A DNA stretch of 64,000 bases from Rugosibacter sp. (GCA_004322535.1 SCUZ01000087.1:1-64000); one strand, 5' to 3'. Shown: positions 38,342 to 51,091, numbered from the stretch's first letter. Notes: generated by a model not told the origin, from the sequence alone. Numbers and translations are program-made.

Positions 38342-40224
38342 GCCACCTTCCGCCGCTTGAGGTGCACTAAGAGCAGGGAGATTGTTGCCGGTGTTACCCC
38401 CTGAACTCGCGATGCCTGACCCAGCGTTTCCGGACGCGCTTGATCCAGCTTTTGGCGTGCCTCAAATGACAAGCCATGGACTGTGGCGTAATCCATACTA
38501 GTCGGTATGGCGGATGATTCATGCGCTAGGCTTTTGGCGACTTCTTCTTTCTGGCGTTCGATATACCCTTGATATTTCGCTTGGATCTCCACCTGTTCGA
38601 CGACTTCAGCATCTGTCATCGCTTCGCCGGCACCTGTAAAGGTCATTAAATTGGCGTAGCTGACTTCCGGCCGGCGGAGTAGTTCAAACAAGCTGTATTC
38701 ATGTTCCATTGGTTGACCAAGCACGCGCACCGCTTCAGCCTCGCTAATGATCCGAGGATTTACCCATGTTGCCCGTGTACGCTCAACCTCTCGTGCAATG
38801 GCATCCCGCTTGCGATTAAAACGATCCCAACGCACGTCATCTACAAGCCCCAATACGCGTCCTTCTTCGGTTAATCTTAAATCGGCATTATCTTCACGTA
38901 ACGACAAGCGGTACTCAGCACGACTGGTAAACATGCGATACGGCTCAGACACCCCGCGCGTAATTAAATCATCGACCAAAACTCCCATGTATGCCTGATC
39001 CCGCCGAGGCGCCCATGCTGGCAAATCTTTTGCGAACCGAGCGGCATTAACCCCCGCCAATAAGCCCTGGGCTGCCGCCTCCTCATAACCCGTTGTCCCA
39101 TTGATCTGGCCTGCGAAAAACAAACCGGTAATCGATTTGGTTTCCAGACTGCTTTTCAAGTTTCTCGGGTCAAAGTAATCATATTCAATGGCATAGCCGG
39201 GCCGGGTGATGTGCGCCTTTTCAAGGCCACGAATAGACCGGATGAGATTTAACTGCACATCAAATGGCAAACTGGTAGATACACCTTGTGGATAAATTTC
39301 GTAAGTCTCAAGACCTTCAGGCTCCATAAAAACCTGATGGCTATCTTTACCCGAAAAACGATGGATTTTGTCTTCTATTGATGGACAATACCGCGGCCCT
39401 ATCCCTTCAATCACTCCTGTAAACATGGGCGAACGATCCAGGCCACGTCGAATAATTTCGTGTGTATTTTCGTTTGTATGGGTAATCCAGCAAGGTATCT
39501 GGCGCGGATGCATACTGGCCGAACCCAAAAAAGAAAAAACCGGCACCGGATCATCGCCCGGTTGACGCGTCATGACCGAGAAATCAATCGAGCGCCCATC
39601 AAGCCGGGGGGGAGTGCCGGTTTTCAAACGACCCACAGGAAGCTTCAATTCCTTCAACTGCTGACTCAGTAAAATAGCCGCCGGATCACCGAATCGGCCG
39701 GCATGGTAATTCTCCAGACCGACATGAACCAGTCCATTGAGAAATGTACCCGCCGTCAAAACAACCGCAGGTGCATGGAACCGAACTCCTAGCTGAGTAA
39801 CCACGCCCGCAATACGATCACCCACCACAATGAAGTCATCAACTGCTTGCTGAAACAAGGTTAGATTTTTCTGGTTTTCAAGATGGGAACGGATTGCACG
39901 CTTATACAATTGGCGATCTGCCTGGGCACGTGTTGCTCGAACAGCCGGGCCTTTTGATGCATTGAGAATACGAAACTGGATGCCCGCCTCATCTGCAGCC
40001 AAAGCCATTGCACCGCCCAGCGCATCAATTTCCTTTACTAAATGCCCCTTTCCTATGCCCCCAATGGAAGGGTTGCAAGACATGGCACCCAGCGTCTCAA
40101 TATTGTGCGTGAGCAACAATGTTTGAGCACCCGTTCGCGCCGATGCCAGTGCAGCCTCTGTTCCGGCGTGCCCGCCACCGACAACAATCACATCAAATGT
40201 GGTTGGAAATTTCACTTTTATCAT
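38338..40224 (-). CDS. mnmG: tRNA uridine-5-carboxymethylaminomethyl enzyme MnmG
   Basis: 628-residue FAD enzyme that, with MnmE, modifies U34 of several tRNAs. FAD-binding motif [72 protein letters not shown] are characteristic. I choose the ATG at 40224 ([17 protein letters not shown]); a GTG six codons upstream is possible. The two parS sites lie between this gene and mnmE. Confidence 0.97.
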   Translation of the reverse strand: MIKVKFPTTFDVIVVGGGHAGTEAALASARTGAQTLLLTHNIETLGAMSCNPSIGGIGKGHLVKEIDALGGAMALAADEAGIQFRILNASKGPAVRATRAQADRQLYKRAIRSHLENQKNLTLFQQAVDDFIVVGDRIAGVVTQLGVRFHAPAVVLTAGTFLNGLVHVGLENYHAGRFGDPAAILLSQQLKELKLPVGRLKTGTPPRLDGRSIDFSVMTRQPGDDPVPVFSFLGSASMHPRQIPCWITHTNENTHEIIRRGLDRSPMFTGVIEGIGPRYCPSIEDKIHRFSGKDSHQVFMEPEGLETYEIYPQGVSTSLPFDVQLNLIRSIRGLEKAHITRPGYAIEYDYFDPRNLKSSLETKSITGLFFAGQINGTTGYEEAAAQGLLAGVNAARFAKDLPAWAPRRDQAYMGVLVDDLITRGVSEPYRMFTSRAEYRLSLREDNADLRLTEEGRVLGLVDDVRWDRFNRKRDAIAREVERTRATWVNPRIISEAEAVRVLGQPMEHEYSLFELLRRPEVSYANLMTFTGAGEAMTDAEVVEQVEIQAKYQGYIERQKEEVAKSLAHESSAIPTSMDYATVHGLSFEARQKLDQARPETLGQASRVQGVTPATISLLLVHLKRRKVA

Positions 40225-40280
40225 CCCAATCTCGAGGCACAATGATACGCCTCTGCACCCTAAAATATAGACTCCAAAAC

Positions 40281-40296
40281 AGTTTCACGTGAAACA
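40281..40296. promoter_or_regulatory. parS site 1
   Basis: AGTTTCACGTGAAACA matches the bacterial parS consensus at 15 of 16 positions, including the whole palindromic core GTTTCACGTGAAAC (40282-40295). ParB, encoded nearby, should nucleate and spread here. It lies in the mnmG-mnmE gap, about 4 kb from the dnaA upstream region. Confidence 0.95.
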
Positions 40297-40306
40297 TTGA
40301 GGGTTT

Positions 40307-40322
40307 TGTTTCACGTGAAACG
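40307..40322. promoter_or_regulatory. parS site 2
   Basis: TGTTTCACGTGAAACG, again 15 of 16 consensus positions with a perfect 14-bp core at 40308-40321. The centres of the two sites are 26 bp apart, about 2.5 helical turns. Site 2 ends 4 bases before the mnmE stop codon. Confidence 0.95.
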
Positions 40323-40326
40323 TATG

Positions 40327-41673
40327 TTATTTCCCTATGCAAAAACGAGAAAATATTTCGCCCAGCAAATCATCTGATGAGAATTCCCCTGTAATGCTGG
40401 ATAAAGCCCCTTGTGCTAATCGCAGTTCTTCTGCACAAAGCTCAGTTTGGTCTAGCCGCCGTATCGCCAGCGCCGACTTCTCAGCCGCATGCGCAAGTGC
40501 TTCAATGTGCCTCGCACGAGCAAGAACAACATCCTCACCAGTACCTGCCCACCCTGCTACGCGCAATAACTCATCGCGTAGCAAGCTGACGCCCTCACCA
40601 CTACGGACAGATAAGCATAAATGTATCCGCCCATCGAGCTCGAAGCGTTGTGTCGGCTTATCGGCTAAGTCACATTTATTCTCGATAACAAGTCGCTCTA
40701 TACCGGAAGGTAGTTGCGCAGAAATCATTCGGTCGGCATCTGTAATCCCTGCCCTTGCATCAACCAGTTGAAGAATAACATCCGCACGTTCTAGCTCTTG
40801 CCAGGCACGGCTAATTCCCATCTTTTCAACCGGATCTTCAGTGGCACGTAATCCGGCCGTATCAATAATATGCAGTGGAATGCCATTAATCTGTATCGTT
40901 TCACGCAACACGTCGCGTGTGGTTCCTGCATGTTCAGTCACAATTGCACGGTCTTCTCCTGATAAACAATTCAACAAAGACGATTTACCTACATTAGGCA
41001 AACCCGTCAACACCACATGCAAACCTGTACGCAGCAAGCTACCAGCACGAGCACGCAATAGGAGCTTATCCAGATCAAGGCGCAAATTATTCAATCGCTC
41101 AGCTACATCGGTATGCTGAAGCAAATCAATGTCGTCTTCAGGAAAATCCAACGTTGCTTCAACCAGCATGCGCAACTCGATTAACCGCGTCACCAGCGTC
41201 TGCACTTCGCGAGAAAACTCACCAGACAGGGAGCGTAATGCCGAGCGCGCAGCAGCAACCGTGCCGGCATCAATCAGATCGGCGACCGCCTCAGCTTGGG
41301 CGAGATCCATTTTGTCATTCAGAAAAGCACGTTGGGTAAATTCACCTGGTTGGGCAATGCGCGCACCAAGCTCAACACACCGCGTCAATAACATCTGCAT
41401 CACAACCGAACCACCATGACCCTGCAACTCAATCACATCCTCACCCGTGAAAGAGTGCGGAGCAGAAAAATAGAGCAAAACACCGCGATCAATAGCAGAG
41501 CCATCCTCCGCAAAAAAATCGACGGTGGTAGCACGGCGCGGTATGGGTATTTTTTGACATAATTGGCGCGCGAACGGCAATAAATCACGTCCGGAAATGC
41601 GGACAATACCAATACCACCACGACCGGCAGCCGTAGCAATTGCAGCGATTGTGTCTCCAGCGCTACTCGCCAT
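40327..41673 (-). CDS. mnmE: tRNA modification GTPase MnmE
   Basis: 448 residues: N-terminal tetrahydrofolate-binding domain (DTIAAIATAAGRGGIGIVRISG), helical domain, and an inserted G domain with GLPNVGKSSLLN, DTAGL and NKCDL. The C-terminus CIGK carries the catalytic cysteine of the family. It forms a complex with MnmG for U34 modification. The helical domain near the C-terminus contains a full 26-bp repeat (peptide EKSALAIRRL). Confidence 0.97.
   Translation of the reverse strand: MASSAGDTIAAIATAAGRGGIGIVRISGRDLLPFARQLCQKIPIPRRATTVDFFAEDGSAIDRGVLLYFSAPHSFTGEDVIELQGHGGSVVMQMLLTRCVELGARIAQPGEFTQRAFLNDKMDLAQAEAVADLIDAGTVAAARSALRSLSGEFSREVQTLVTRLIELRMLVEATLDFPEDDIDLLQHTDVAERLNNLRLDLDKLLLRARAGSLLRTGLHVVLTGLPNVGKSSLLNCLSGEDRAIVTEHAGTTRDVLRETIQINGIPLHIIDTAGLRATEDPVEKMGISRAWQELERADVILQLVDARAGITDADRMISAQLPSGIERLVIENKCDLADKPTQRFELDGRIHLCLSVRSGEGVSLLRDELLRVAGWAGTGEDVVLARARHIEALAHAAEKSALAIRRLDQTELCAEELRLAQGALSSITGEFSSDDLLGEIFSRFCIGK
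40457..40482 (+). repeat. 26-bp dispersed motif (mnmE)
   Basis: CGCCGTATCGCC then AGCGCCGACTTCTC; one base away from consensus. Encodes EKSALAIRR on the minus strand. Confidence 0.8.
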
Positions 41674-41744
41674 GAAAGCCTCACAAACCTATATGGTAAA
41701 TGCCAGCCTGGCTTCCTTGCTAATCTAGCATTCGCTTAACCTGA

Positions 41745-43376
41745 TCAGGCTGGCTTACTTGCCGACTCAATTGTCCGGGTAATTTGCCACTGCTGGGCAA
41801 TGGATAGCAGGTTATTGACAGTCCAGTACAACACCAGACCCGCCGGGAAAAATAAAAACATCCCGGTGAATAAAATTGGCATCATTAGCATCACCTTGGC
41901 CTGCAAGGGATCTGGTGGCGCAGGATTAAGCTTGGTTTGAATAAACATGGTTGCACCCATGAGCAACGGCAAGACATAGTATGGATCCTGCGCAGATAAA
42001 TCATGTATCCACCCAATCCAGGGTGCATTGCGCATCTCTACCGTGCCTTGTAGAACCCAGTACAACGAGATAAAAACAGGAATTTGAATAAGGATAGGCA
42101 AGCAACCACCGAGCGGATTAATGTTCTCTTTTTTATAAAGCGCCATCATTTCCTGATTAAGCCGCATCTTATCGTCCCCGTGAGTCTCTTTCAGCTTAGC
42201 TAATTTCGGAGTAACCAAACGCATCTTGGCCATAGATTTATAGCTAGCCGCGGATAGGGGAAAAAACACTAGCTTGATCAGGACGGTGAGCAGAATAATT
42301 GCCCAGCCCCAATTGCCTGTCAGCTTATGAATCACACCCAACACCCAAAACAGAGGCGCAGCAATCACCGTCAACCAACCATAATCAACAACCAGATCAA
42401 GCCCCGGTGCAATACCTTTTAGATTCTGCAACTCCTGGGGACCAGCGTAAAGTGATAACGAACTTTTGCCATCAGCACCCACAGGTAAAATGACACCCGC
42501 AGAATAAAGATCTGCGCCAACCGGTCGCATATAAAACTCGCGAGCAATACCCTGAGGCGGCAACCAAGCGGTAACAAAATAATGCTGCACCATAGCCAGC
42601 CAGCCGTTATCTGCTTTAGTCGCAAATTTAGCTTTGTTTTTAGTCAGATCAGAAAAACTGACTTTTTGGAATTTTTCAGCTTCAGTAAATACAGCCGGCC
42701 CAGTAAAGGTCGAAGCACCCATCATCATGGAATTACTATTACCTTCTGCAGGTTTCCCGTCACGGGTAAATTGATAATAAGCAAAAGCGCCCACAGGAAG
42801 GCCTTCATGACGAACGTCAATTTGATAGCTTCCACGGTGAAAAATGTAAGTCTTTACTACTTGCCCACCACCTGCTAAATCAGCAACAAGTTGAACACTG
42901 AGGGTACTTTCCCCGGCTTTCAAAAGACGTGCATCACTAACCACACGCCACATACCGCGATGGTTTGGCAATCCCTCACCTATTGCACCCGATTGAGCAC
43001 TATACAAATGATGCTCACCATTATCAAAAAGAATAAATGGACGTTTTTTATCTTTAGCGTCGGGATGGGCTTTTAATTCCAAACGAACAATATCACCCCC
43101 TTGAGATGATATTTCGGCTAAAAGTAAGTCGGTTTCCACTTTGATTACTTCAGTCTTGGCAATCTCTTTTATTACAGTAGCGGCTAACTCAGCACCTCCT
43201 CCAGCAGAGGAAACACTAGTAGCAGGTAGGGCAACCCCTCGCGAGGGCAAATCACTCACAGGAGCCGCCTGGGTTACCAGCGTGTTTTTTGATTGAACAT
43301 GCTTCTGCCAGCCATCCCACAGCATGACAAGCGAGAAGCTGAATGCAAGAATTAATACTAATCGGCGGTTATCCAT
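41745..43376 (-). CDS. yidC: Membrane protein insertase YidC
   Basis: 543-residue inner-membrane insertase. One N-terminal transmembrane helix (LVLILAFSFSLVMLWDGWQKH), a large periplasmic beta-sandwich domain (about 60-340), then the five-helix core starting WVLGVIHKLTGNWGWAIILLTVLIKLVFFPLSAASYKSMAKM with the conserved arginine region, PILIQIPVFISLYWVL and FPAGLVLYWTVNN. It belongs to the rpmH-rnpA-yidD-yidC group. Confidence 0.97.
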   Translation of the reverse strand: MDNRRLVLILAFSFSLVMLWDGWQKHVQSKNTLVTQAAPVSDLPSRGVALPATSVSSAGGGAELAATVIKEIAKTEVIKVETDLLLAEISSQGGDIVRLELKAHPDAKDKKRPFILFDNGEHHLYSAQSGAIGEGLPNHRGMWRVVSDARLLKAGESTLSVQLVADLAGGGQVVKTYIFHRGSYQIDVRHEGLPVGAFAYYQFTRDGKPAEGNSNSMMMGASTFTGPAVFTEAEKFQKVSFSDLTKNKAKFATKADNGWLAMVQHYFVTAWLPPQGIAREFYMRPVGADLYSAGVILPVGADGKSSLSLYAGPQELQNLKGIAPGLDLVVDYGWLTVIAAPLFWVLGVIHKLTGNWGWAIILLTVLIKLVFFPLSAASYKSMAKMRLVTPKLAKLKETHGDDKMRLNQEMMALYKKENINPLGGCLPILIQIPVFISLYWVLQGTVEMRNAPWIGWIHDLSAQDPYYVLPLLMGATMFIQTKLNPAPPDPLQAKVMLMMPILFTGMFLFFPAGLVLYWTVNNLLSIAQQWQITRTIESASKPA

Positions 43377-43411
43377 AACTCTCTCAGCTGTTAAGTGCTT
43401 ATAAATATTAC

Positions 43412-43633
43412 TTAAGGTACTGGGTCATAACCGCCAGGCTGCCACGGATGACAACGGATCACGCGGCGTATGGTCAGCCATACTCCAACAATTAAACCAT
43501 GCTTACGCAGAGCCAATATCGCGTAATCAGAGCAACTAGGCTCAAAGCGGCAATGACGTCCTATCAAGGGACTAATAGCCCACTGATAGGAACGGATCAT
43601 AAATAAAAATATGTTGACAGGCCAAGAGGTCAT
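43412..43633 (-). CDS. yidD: Membrane insertion efficiency factor YidD
   Basis: 73-residue protein with an N-terminal amphipathic helix and the cysteine/histidine-rich family core: YQWAISPLIGRHCRFEPSCSDYA and HPWQPGGYDPVP. It assists membrane protein insertion together with YidC. It begins 13 bases after the rnpA stop. Confidence 0.95.
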   Translation of the reverse strand: MTSWPVNIFLFMIRSYQWAISPLIGRHCRFEPSCSDYAILALRKHGLIVGVWLTIRRVIRCHPWQPGGYDPVP

Positions 43634-43646
43634 TGTGCAAGGTCAC

Positions 43647-44018
43647 TCAAACGGCCAAGCGCTTCAACAGATCGTCGATTAGCAGCCGCCAATCCTTATA
43701 CGAAAGTTGCTTTGCAGAACCCAAAGGACGATGGACCCTTAATACCACATCACATGGCGGAAGCTCGTTTGCGAGCAGACGAAAAGCTTCACGACCTTGT
43801 CTTTTAACCGCATTTCTCAAAAAAGCCTGCTTGACAAGCTTCTTGGGGACAACAATCCCTAAACGCGACAAATTCTGCTTTTCAAGTAACCGAAAATGCA
43901 AGATGAAAGGGGAATCCAGTTCACCCCGAACTACTCGTCGAGATGAAAACACACCCGAAAACTCATGCGGGGTATGTAATCGCCTCTCAGGACCAAAACC
44001 GAATGAAATTGAGGTCAA
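43647..44018 (-). CDS. rnpA: Ribonuclease P protein component
   Basis: 123 residues that bind RNase P RNA and aid 5' maturation of tRNA. Signature [28 protein letters not shown] contains the RNR-type motif; the N-terminal [19 protein letters not shown] is also typical. The start appears to be TTG, overlapping the rpmH stop by two bases (TTGA); no other start gives the family N-terminus. Such overlap makes it dependent on rpmH translation. Confidence 0.93.
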   Translation of the reverse strand: MTSISFGFGPERRLHTPHEFSGVFSSRRVVRGELDSPFILHFRLLEKQNLSRLGIVVPKKLVKQAFLRNAVKRQGREAFRLLANELPPCDVVLRVHRPLGSAKQLSYKDWRLLIDDLLKRLAV

Positions 44019-44149
44019 ACCGCAAGACTATGGCGGCCCTTAGCCCGACGTGCGCGGATAACAGCACGGCCACCGCGAGTGCGCATGCGAACAAGAAAAC
44101 CATGGGTGCGTTTACGCCGTATAACGGATGGTTGATATGTACGTTTCAT
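44015..44149 (-). CDS. rpmH: 50S ribosomal protein L34
   Basis: 44-residue basic protein, [18 protein letters not shown] followed by [22 protein letters not shown] and ending SLAV. This is the universal L34 sequence. AGAGG lies before the ATG. It is the first gene of rpmH-rnpA-yidD-yidC and diverges from dnaA, the classical origin arrangement. Confidence 0.97.
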   Translation of the reverse strand: MKRTYQPSVIRRKRTHGFLVRMRTRGGRAVIRARRAKGRHSLAV

Positions 44150-44238
44150 GAAAAACCTCTAGACAAATAAAACCATTAATTAGAACATCTTATAAAAACT
44201 TAGTCAAGTAAATCAATCAACCCTGCCGATAGAATATC

Positions 44239-44247
44239 TGTGGATAA
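44239..44247 (-). promoter_or_regulatory. DnaA box between rpmH and dnaA
   Basis: TGTGGATAA, the complement of the perfect DnaA box TTATCCACA, in the 195-base rpmH-dnaA gap. It probably serves dnaA autoregulation or belongs to the origin. A weaker relative (GAATCCACA, two mismatches) lies about 30 bases closer to dnaA. Confidence 0.75.
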
Positions 44248-44344
44248 CTCGCATCGAAACAGCTAGAATCCACAATCGTAAATTTCTTCAATTAAACTTA
44301 AGCCAATCCAATGTGGTTGCTTTACGTTTCTTTAACTATCCTTA

Positions 44345-45721
44345 ATGCGTGAATTTTGGTCTATCTGTTTAAGCTGGTTTGAACAGGAGCTTCCTGCACA
44401 GCAGTTCAACACCTGGATCAAGGGGTTACGTTTAGAAATTGATCCGAACGATAGTACCCGATACCAGCTGATTGCTCCCAACCGATTTATTATGCAATGG
44501 GTTCGTGAGCGATATTTAACGCAAATTGAAACATTGGGAAATGAGTTTTTTACACATCCAATTACCATTCAGCTTTCTGTCAATGAATCCATTCCAGAAA
44601 GCTCACCCTCTAGCCCCGAGCTGGAAAGCATTACCGAAGCATTTCAAAAAACAACCACAAAAACAATTTCATCTCCAAAAAACACAGGAGTAGATTACGC
44701 AAAAACTCATTTAAACCATGAGTTTACATTCGATACCCTAGTTACCGGACGAGCGAATGATCTCGCTCGGGCTGCGGCACAACAGGTAGCGATGAATCCC
44801 GGAACATCCTACAATCCGCTATTTATTTATGGTGGTGTTGGTTTAGGTAAAACCCACCTTATTCATGCAATTGGCAATTCGATATACGCTGCTAATCCAG
44901 CAATGGAAATTCGTTATGTCCATGCAGAGGATTATTTCTCTGACATGGTTCGTGCTTTTCAACAAAATAGCAGGGATAGCTTTAAGCAATATTATCGATC
45001 ACTTGATCTACTACTAATAGACGATATTCAGTTTTTTAATCGAAAAGATAGAACACAAGAAGAGTTTTTTTATGCTTTTAATGCCTTAATTGAGGCTAAA
45101 AAACAAATTATCATTACCTCAGATACTTATCCTAAAGACGTCCAGGGATTAGAAGAGCGATTGATTTCACGATTTGACTGGGGGTTAACCGTAACAATTG
45201 ATCCACCTGAACTTGAAATGCGAATAGCAATCCTGAAAAAAAAGGCGGAAGCAGAGAGAGTTTCCATCCCTGATGAAGTTTGTTTTTTAATTGCCAAAAA
45301 CCTTCGATCCAATGTAAGAGAACTCGAAGGTGCTCTTAATAGGGTAATAGCTTATGCAGGGTTTCATGGTAAAGAAATCAGTTTGGATGTCGCAAAAGAT
45401 GCGTTGCGAGACATTATCAGCGCAACTAATCGACAAATTTCACTGGAACAGATACAAAAAACAGTATCAGATTTTTATAAAATCAAGGTTTCCGAGCTTC
45501 ACTCAAAAAAACGGACCCGAGCAATAGCACGCCCCCGTCAAATCGCCATGTGGCTAGCAAGGGAATTAACATCACATAGCCTGCCTGAAATTGGTGATTT
45601 TTTCGGTGGCCGCGATCACACAACCGTGATACATGCTTGCCGTACAATTACAGAAATTAAGATTAATGACCTGGAAATAAGCAACAATCTACATGTATTA
45701 ATTCAAACATTAAAAACCTAA
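44345..45721 (+). CDS. dnaA: Chromosomal replication initiator DnaA
   Basis: 458 residues. Domain I begins REFWSICLSWFEQELPAQQFNTWI; a variable linker (about 80-120) follows. The AAA+ domain has Walker A GGVGLGKTH (163-171) and LLLIDDIQFF. Domain IV carries the box-recognition signature DHTTVIHACRTI. The gene is far more AT-rich than the flanking chromosome and uses AT-ending codons. DnaA boxes lie on both sides. Confidence 0.97.
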   Translation: MREFWSICLSWFEQELPAQQFNTWIKGLRLEIDPNDSTRYQLIAPNRFIMQWVRERYLTQIETLGNEFFTHPITIQLSVNESIPESSPSSPELESITEAFQKTTTKTISSPKNTGVDYAKTHLNHEFTFDTLVTGRANDLARAAAQQVAMNPGTSYNPLFIYGGVGLGKTHLIHAIGNSIYAANPAMEIRYVHAEDYFSDMVRAFQQNSRDSFKQYYRSLDLLLIDDIQFFNRKDRTQEEFFYAFNALIEAKKQIIITSDTYPKDVQGLEERLISRFDWGLTVTIDPPELEMRIAILKKKAEAERVSIPDEVCFLIAKNLRSNVRELEGALNRVIAYAGFHGKEISLDVAKDALRDIISATNRQISLEQIQKTVSDFYKIKVSELHSKKRTRAIARPRQIAMWLARELTSHSLPEIGDFFGGRDHTTVIHACRTITEIKINDLEISNNLHVLIQTLKT

Positions 45722-45917
45722 ATGTTAAATTTAAGGCATTAGCTGTTTGTGAATAAACACCAGAATAAATGAATCGTAAAATTTAATCCACAAAAATTAA
45801 CAGTAAAAAACATAACTAATCAACAGCGTTATTAATATTACAAATAATTGATTTTAATTAGAAATAACAACTTATCACCAGATTTAACCACCCCTTAATA
45901 GATATAAAAAGGTTTAT
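45722..45917. other. Candidate oriC, dnaA-dnaN gap
   Basis: 196 bases, strongly AT-rich with many TTAAT/ATTAA stretches suited to unwinding. It has one consensus DnaA box (TGTGAATAA at 45748-45756, complement TTATTCACA) and one with a single mismatch (TAATCCACA, 45784-45792). The rpmH-dnaA gap is the alternative or second part of the origin. A GC-skew calculation over the whole chromosome would decide. Confidence 0.55.
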
Positions 45918-47021
45918 ATGCTCTTATATAAAGGCTTACGAGACCAATTACTTTCCCCTTTGCAATCAGTTTGCGGCATCGTGGAGAAGCGGCATACGCT
46001 ACCAATTCTTTCTAATGTGCTTATAGAAAAAAATGGTGAAAACTTAACTTTATTGGCAACAGATATCGAAGTTCAAATTACCACCCAAAGTAAAACGACG
46101 GGTGCTGAAAAAATCGCGATAACTGTTGGTGCAAGAAAATTGCAGGATATATTGCGTTCTTTGCCAGAGGCAGCGGAAGTAAGCTTAACGCTTACGGATA
46201 AGCGGTTACAACTTAAAGCCGGTAAAGGCCGGTTTAACTTGCAAACACTACCAGCGGAAGATTTTCCGCGAATGGTGATAACAGACGATCAACCAACGAG
46301 GTTCTCAGTTACTCAAAAACAACTAAAAAAATTACTTGCGTTAGTTCAATATGCGATGGCGCAACAAGATATTCGTTATTATCTAAATGGACTCTTGTTA
46401 ATTACAAAAGGAAATGAGTTACGCGTAGTAACCACAGATGGACATCGGCTTGCTTATGCCATGGGGCTACTGAGCGATACACCATCACCGATTGAAGTTA
46501 TTCTGCCAAGAAAAACGGTATTAGAGTTATCACGGCAGCTGGTTGATTCAGAAGATTTAGTTGAAATTATATTAACACCAAGTCAAGCGCGCTTTAAATT
46601 CAATAATATTGAATTTATATCAAAATTAATCGATGGAAAGTTTCCCGATTACGAGCGTGTTATTCCGCAGCATCATGGAAAAATAATCAAGCTTTCACGT
46701 AGTCAACTCATACAAGCTTTACAAAGAGTTGCGATTTTAACGAACGAAAAGTTTCGCGGTGTTCGTTTATTGCTTGATGCGGGAAGTTTGAAAATTATTT
46801 CCAATAATGCAGAGCAAGAAGAAGCTCAAGAGGAAATTGAGATCGACTACAGCGGTGAGCTGTTAGATGTTGGTTTTAATGTTACTTATCTTCTAGATAT
46901 TTTGAATAATGTTTCTGAGGAAACAATTGAATTGCATTTAGCGGACGCGAATTCCAGTGCGTTGTTTATATTGCCAGGCAATGAAAACTTCAAATACGTT
47001 GTTATGCCCATGCGCATATAA
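45918..47021 (+). CDS. dnaN: DNA polymerase III beta clamp
   Basis: 367-residue sliding clamp made of three similar domains. Family segments: RHTLPILSNVLIE, LPAEDFPRM, YYLNGLLL, VVTTDGHRLAYA, GKFPDYERVIP and the final YVVMPMRI. AT-rich like dnaA. It follows dnaA in the same direction and precedes gyrB after 15 bases; recF is missing from the usual dnaN-recF-gyrB order, as in many betaproteobacteria. Confidence 0.97.
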   Translation: MLLYKGLRDQLLSPLQSVCGIVEKRHTLPILSNVLIEKNGENLTLLATDIEVQITTQSKTTGAEKIAITVGARKLQDILRSLPEAAEVSLTLTDKRLQLKAGKGRFNLQTLPAEDFPRMVITDDQPTRFSVTQKQLKKLLALVQYAMAQQDIRYYLNGLLLITKGNELRVVTTDGHRLAYAMGLLSDTPSPIEVILPRKTVLELSRQLVDSEDLVEIILTPSQARFKFNNIEFISKLIDGKFPDYERVIPQHHGKIIKLSRSQLIQALQRVAILTNEKFRGVRLLLDAGSLKIISNNAEQEEAQEEIEIDYSGELLDVGFNVTYLLDILNNVSEETIELHLADANSSALFILPGNENFKYVVMPMRI

Positions 47022-49499
<2,478 letters not shown>

Positions 49500-49518
49500 T
49501 ACAGCAGGTTCTGTGCAG

Positions 49519-49549
49519 ATCACCGGAGTTGCCCCGTATCTCTGGTGAT
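49519..49549. terminator. Hairpin between gyrB and exonuclease gene
   Basis: Arms 49519-49528 (ATCACCGGAG) and 49540-49549 (CTCTGGTGAT) pair over 10 bases with one G-U pair, between two convergent genes. There is no T-run, so termination may need Rho. Confidence 0.45.
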
Positions 49550-49570
49550 GGGCTGAGGTTGTTGGGCAGG

Positions 49571-50377
49571 TTATTGGGTGTATTTCAGAGGCCACTCGTA
49601 GTCTATGATCAGCGGTGCATGGTCAGAAAACCGCTGTGCTTTATAAACTGAGGCGCTGCGTGCGAGCTTAGCTAAACCAGGCGTTGCGATTTGATAATCA
49701 ATGCGCCAACCTACGTTATTTGCCCATGCCTGACCGCGGTTAGACCACCACGTATAGGCTTCGCCCGTTGCTGTGGGATACAGCTGTCGATAAACATCCA
49801 CCCAGCCAAGGTCGTCAAATACTTTACTCAACCAGGCACGTTCCTCAGGCAAAAAGCCCGAGTTTTTTTGGTTGGACTTCCAGTTTTTAAGATCGATTTC
49901 CTGATGCGCAATGTTCCAGTCGCCGCACAGCAAAACTTCCCGCTGGCCAGCTTTTGCTTCTACCGCGAGTTGTTCAAGGTTTGGTTTAAACTGCTCTAAA
50001 AAACGAAACTTGGCTAGCTGACGCTCTTCAGAACTGGAGCCCGACGGCAGATACAGCGATACAACGGTCAAGCGGCCAAAATCTGCTTGAATGTAACGCC
50101 CTTCAGCGTCAAATTCGGGATTACCAAAACCTTCGACAATGCGGTTTGGCGTTTGGCGAGAAAAAATACCGACACCGCTATAACCTTTTTTTTCTGCAGC
50201 ATGAAAGTAGCTATTATAAAAAGTCGGCGCCCGTACTACGGCGGGAATATCCGCGACATGGGCTTTTAGTTCCTGAACGCAAATAATGTCTGCGGCTTCT
50301 TTTGCCAACCAGTCAAAAACACCTTTTTGTAACGCAGAACGAATCCCATTTAAATTCAAGCTGATAACTCGCAACAT
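49571..50377 (-). CDS. xthA: Exodeoxyribonuclease III
   Basis: 268-residue AP endonuclease/3' exonuclease for base-excision repair. Motifs: [24 protein letters not shown] (metal-binding glutamate), [29 protein letters not shown] and the C-terminal [12 protein letters not shown] use the ATG at 50377; the frame is open 23 codons further upstream. The gene diverges from pyrE with only 24 bases between the starts, so promoters must overlap the coding regions. It holds a 26-bp repeat at 50218-50243 (peptide VVRAPTFY). Confidence 0.95.
   Translation of the reverse strand: MLRVISLNLNGIRSALQKGVFDWLAKEAADIICVQELKAHVADIPAVVRAPTFYNSYFHAAEKKGYSGVGIFSRQTPNRIVEGFGNPEFDAEGRYIQADFGRLTVVSLYLPSGSSSEERQLAKFRFLEQFKPNLEQLAVEAKAGQREVLLCGDWNIAHQEIDLKNWKSNQKNSGFLPEERAWLSKVFDDLGWVDVYRQLYPTATGEAYTWWSNRGQAWANNVGWRIDYQIATPGLAKLARSASVYKAQRFSDHAPLIIDYEWPLKYTQ
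50218..50243 (-). repeat. 26-bp dispersed motif (xthA)
   Basis: Complement orientation: AAAAAGTCGGCGCCCG then TACTACGGCG; encodes VVRAPTFY. Confidence 0.7.
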
Positions 50378-50401
50378 ATAACGCTTCCCTGTCGATGTAG
50401 A

Positions 50402-51070
50402 ATGCCTCGAATGAATGCAAATGCCATTAATACAAGCCAAAGCCAAGAGTTTATAGCTTTTGCCTGTGAGCTAGGTGTGTTGCGGTTTGGTGAATTTAAA
50501 ACCAAGGCGGGGCGTCTTTCACCCTACTTTTTTAACGCCGGGCTCTTCTATCACGGCGCGGCACTAGCCCGCCTGTGTGATTTTTATGCGCAGAGGATTA
50601 TCGCTTCAGGCATATCGTTCGATATCCTGTTTGGGCCGGCCTACAAGGGCATTCCCCTGGCCGCGGGAACGGCGATTGCGTTGTCGCGGTTGGGCTACGA
50701 CACGCCTTATGCATACAATCGCAAAGAAGCCAAAGATCATGGCGAGGGCGGCGTGTTGGTCGGTGCCCCGCTAAGAGGCCGGGTGCTGATTATTGATGAT
50801 GTGATTTCTGCTGGCATCTCGGTGCGTGAATCCGTTGAAATAATTCGTCAAGCCGGCGCAACGCCCGCTGCTGTGGTGATTGCGCTTGATCGCCAGGAGC
50901 GTGGCGAAGGTGTGCTATCTGCTGTTCAGGAAGTTGAGCAATCATATGGACTATCGGTGTTAAGCATTGCTCGGCTGACTGATCTTATTAATTATTTGTC
51001 CGGCCAGCCGGAGCTAACCCAATATCTTGCCGCAGTAAGTGATTACCGGTTACGTTACGGTAGTGAATGA
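50402..51070 (+). CDS. pyrE: Orotate phosphoribosyltransferase
   Basis: 222 residues; joins orotate and PRPP to form orotidine monophosphate in pyrimidine synthesis. Signatures: [45 protein letters not shown] and the PRPP loop [16 protein letters not shown]. An alternative ATG lies three codons downstream. Adjacent to the divergent exonuclease III gene, a common betaproteobacterial arrangement. Confidence 0.96.
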   Translation: MPRMNANAINTSQSQEFIAFACELGVLRFGEFKTKAGRLSPYFFNAGLFYHGAALARLCDFYAQRIIASGISFDILFGPAYKGIPLAAGTAIALSRLGYDTPYAYNRKEAKDHGEGGVLVGAPLRGRVLIIDDVISAGISVRESVEIIRQAGATPAAVVIALDRQERGEGVLSAVQEVEQSYGLSVLSIARLTDLINYLSGQPELTQYLAAVSDYRLRYGSE

Positions 51071-51091
51071 TATTTTTTCAAGGAGACCGCA

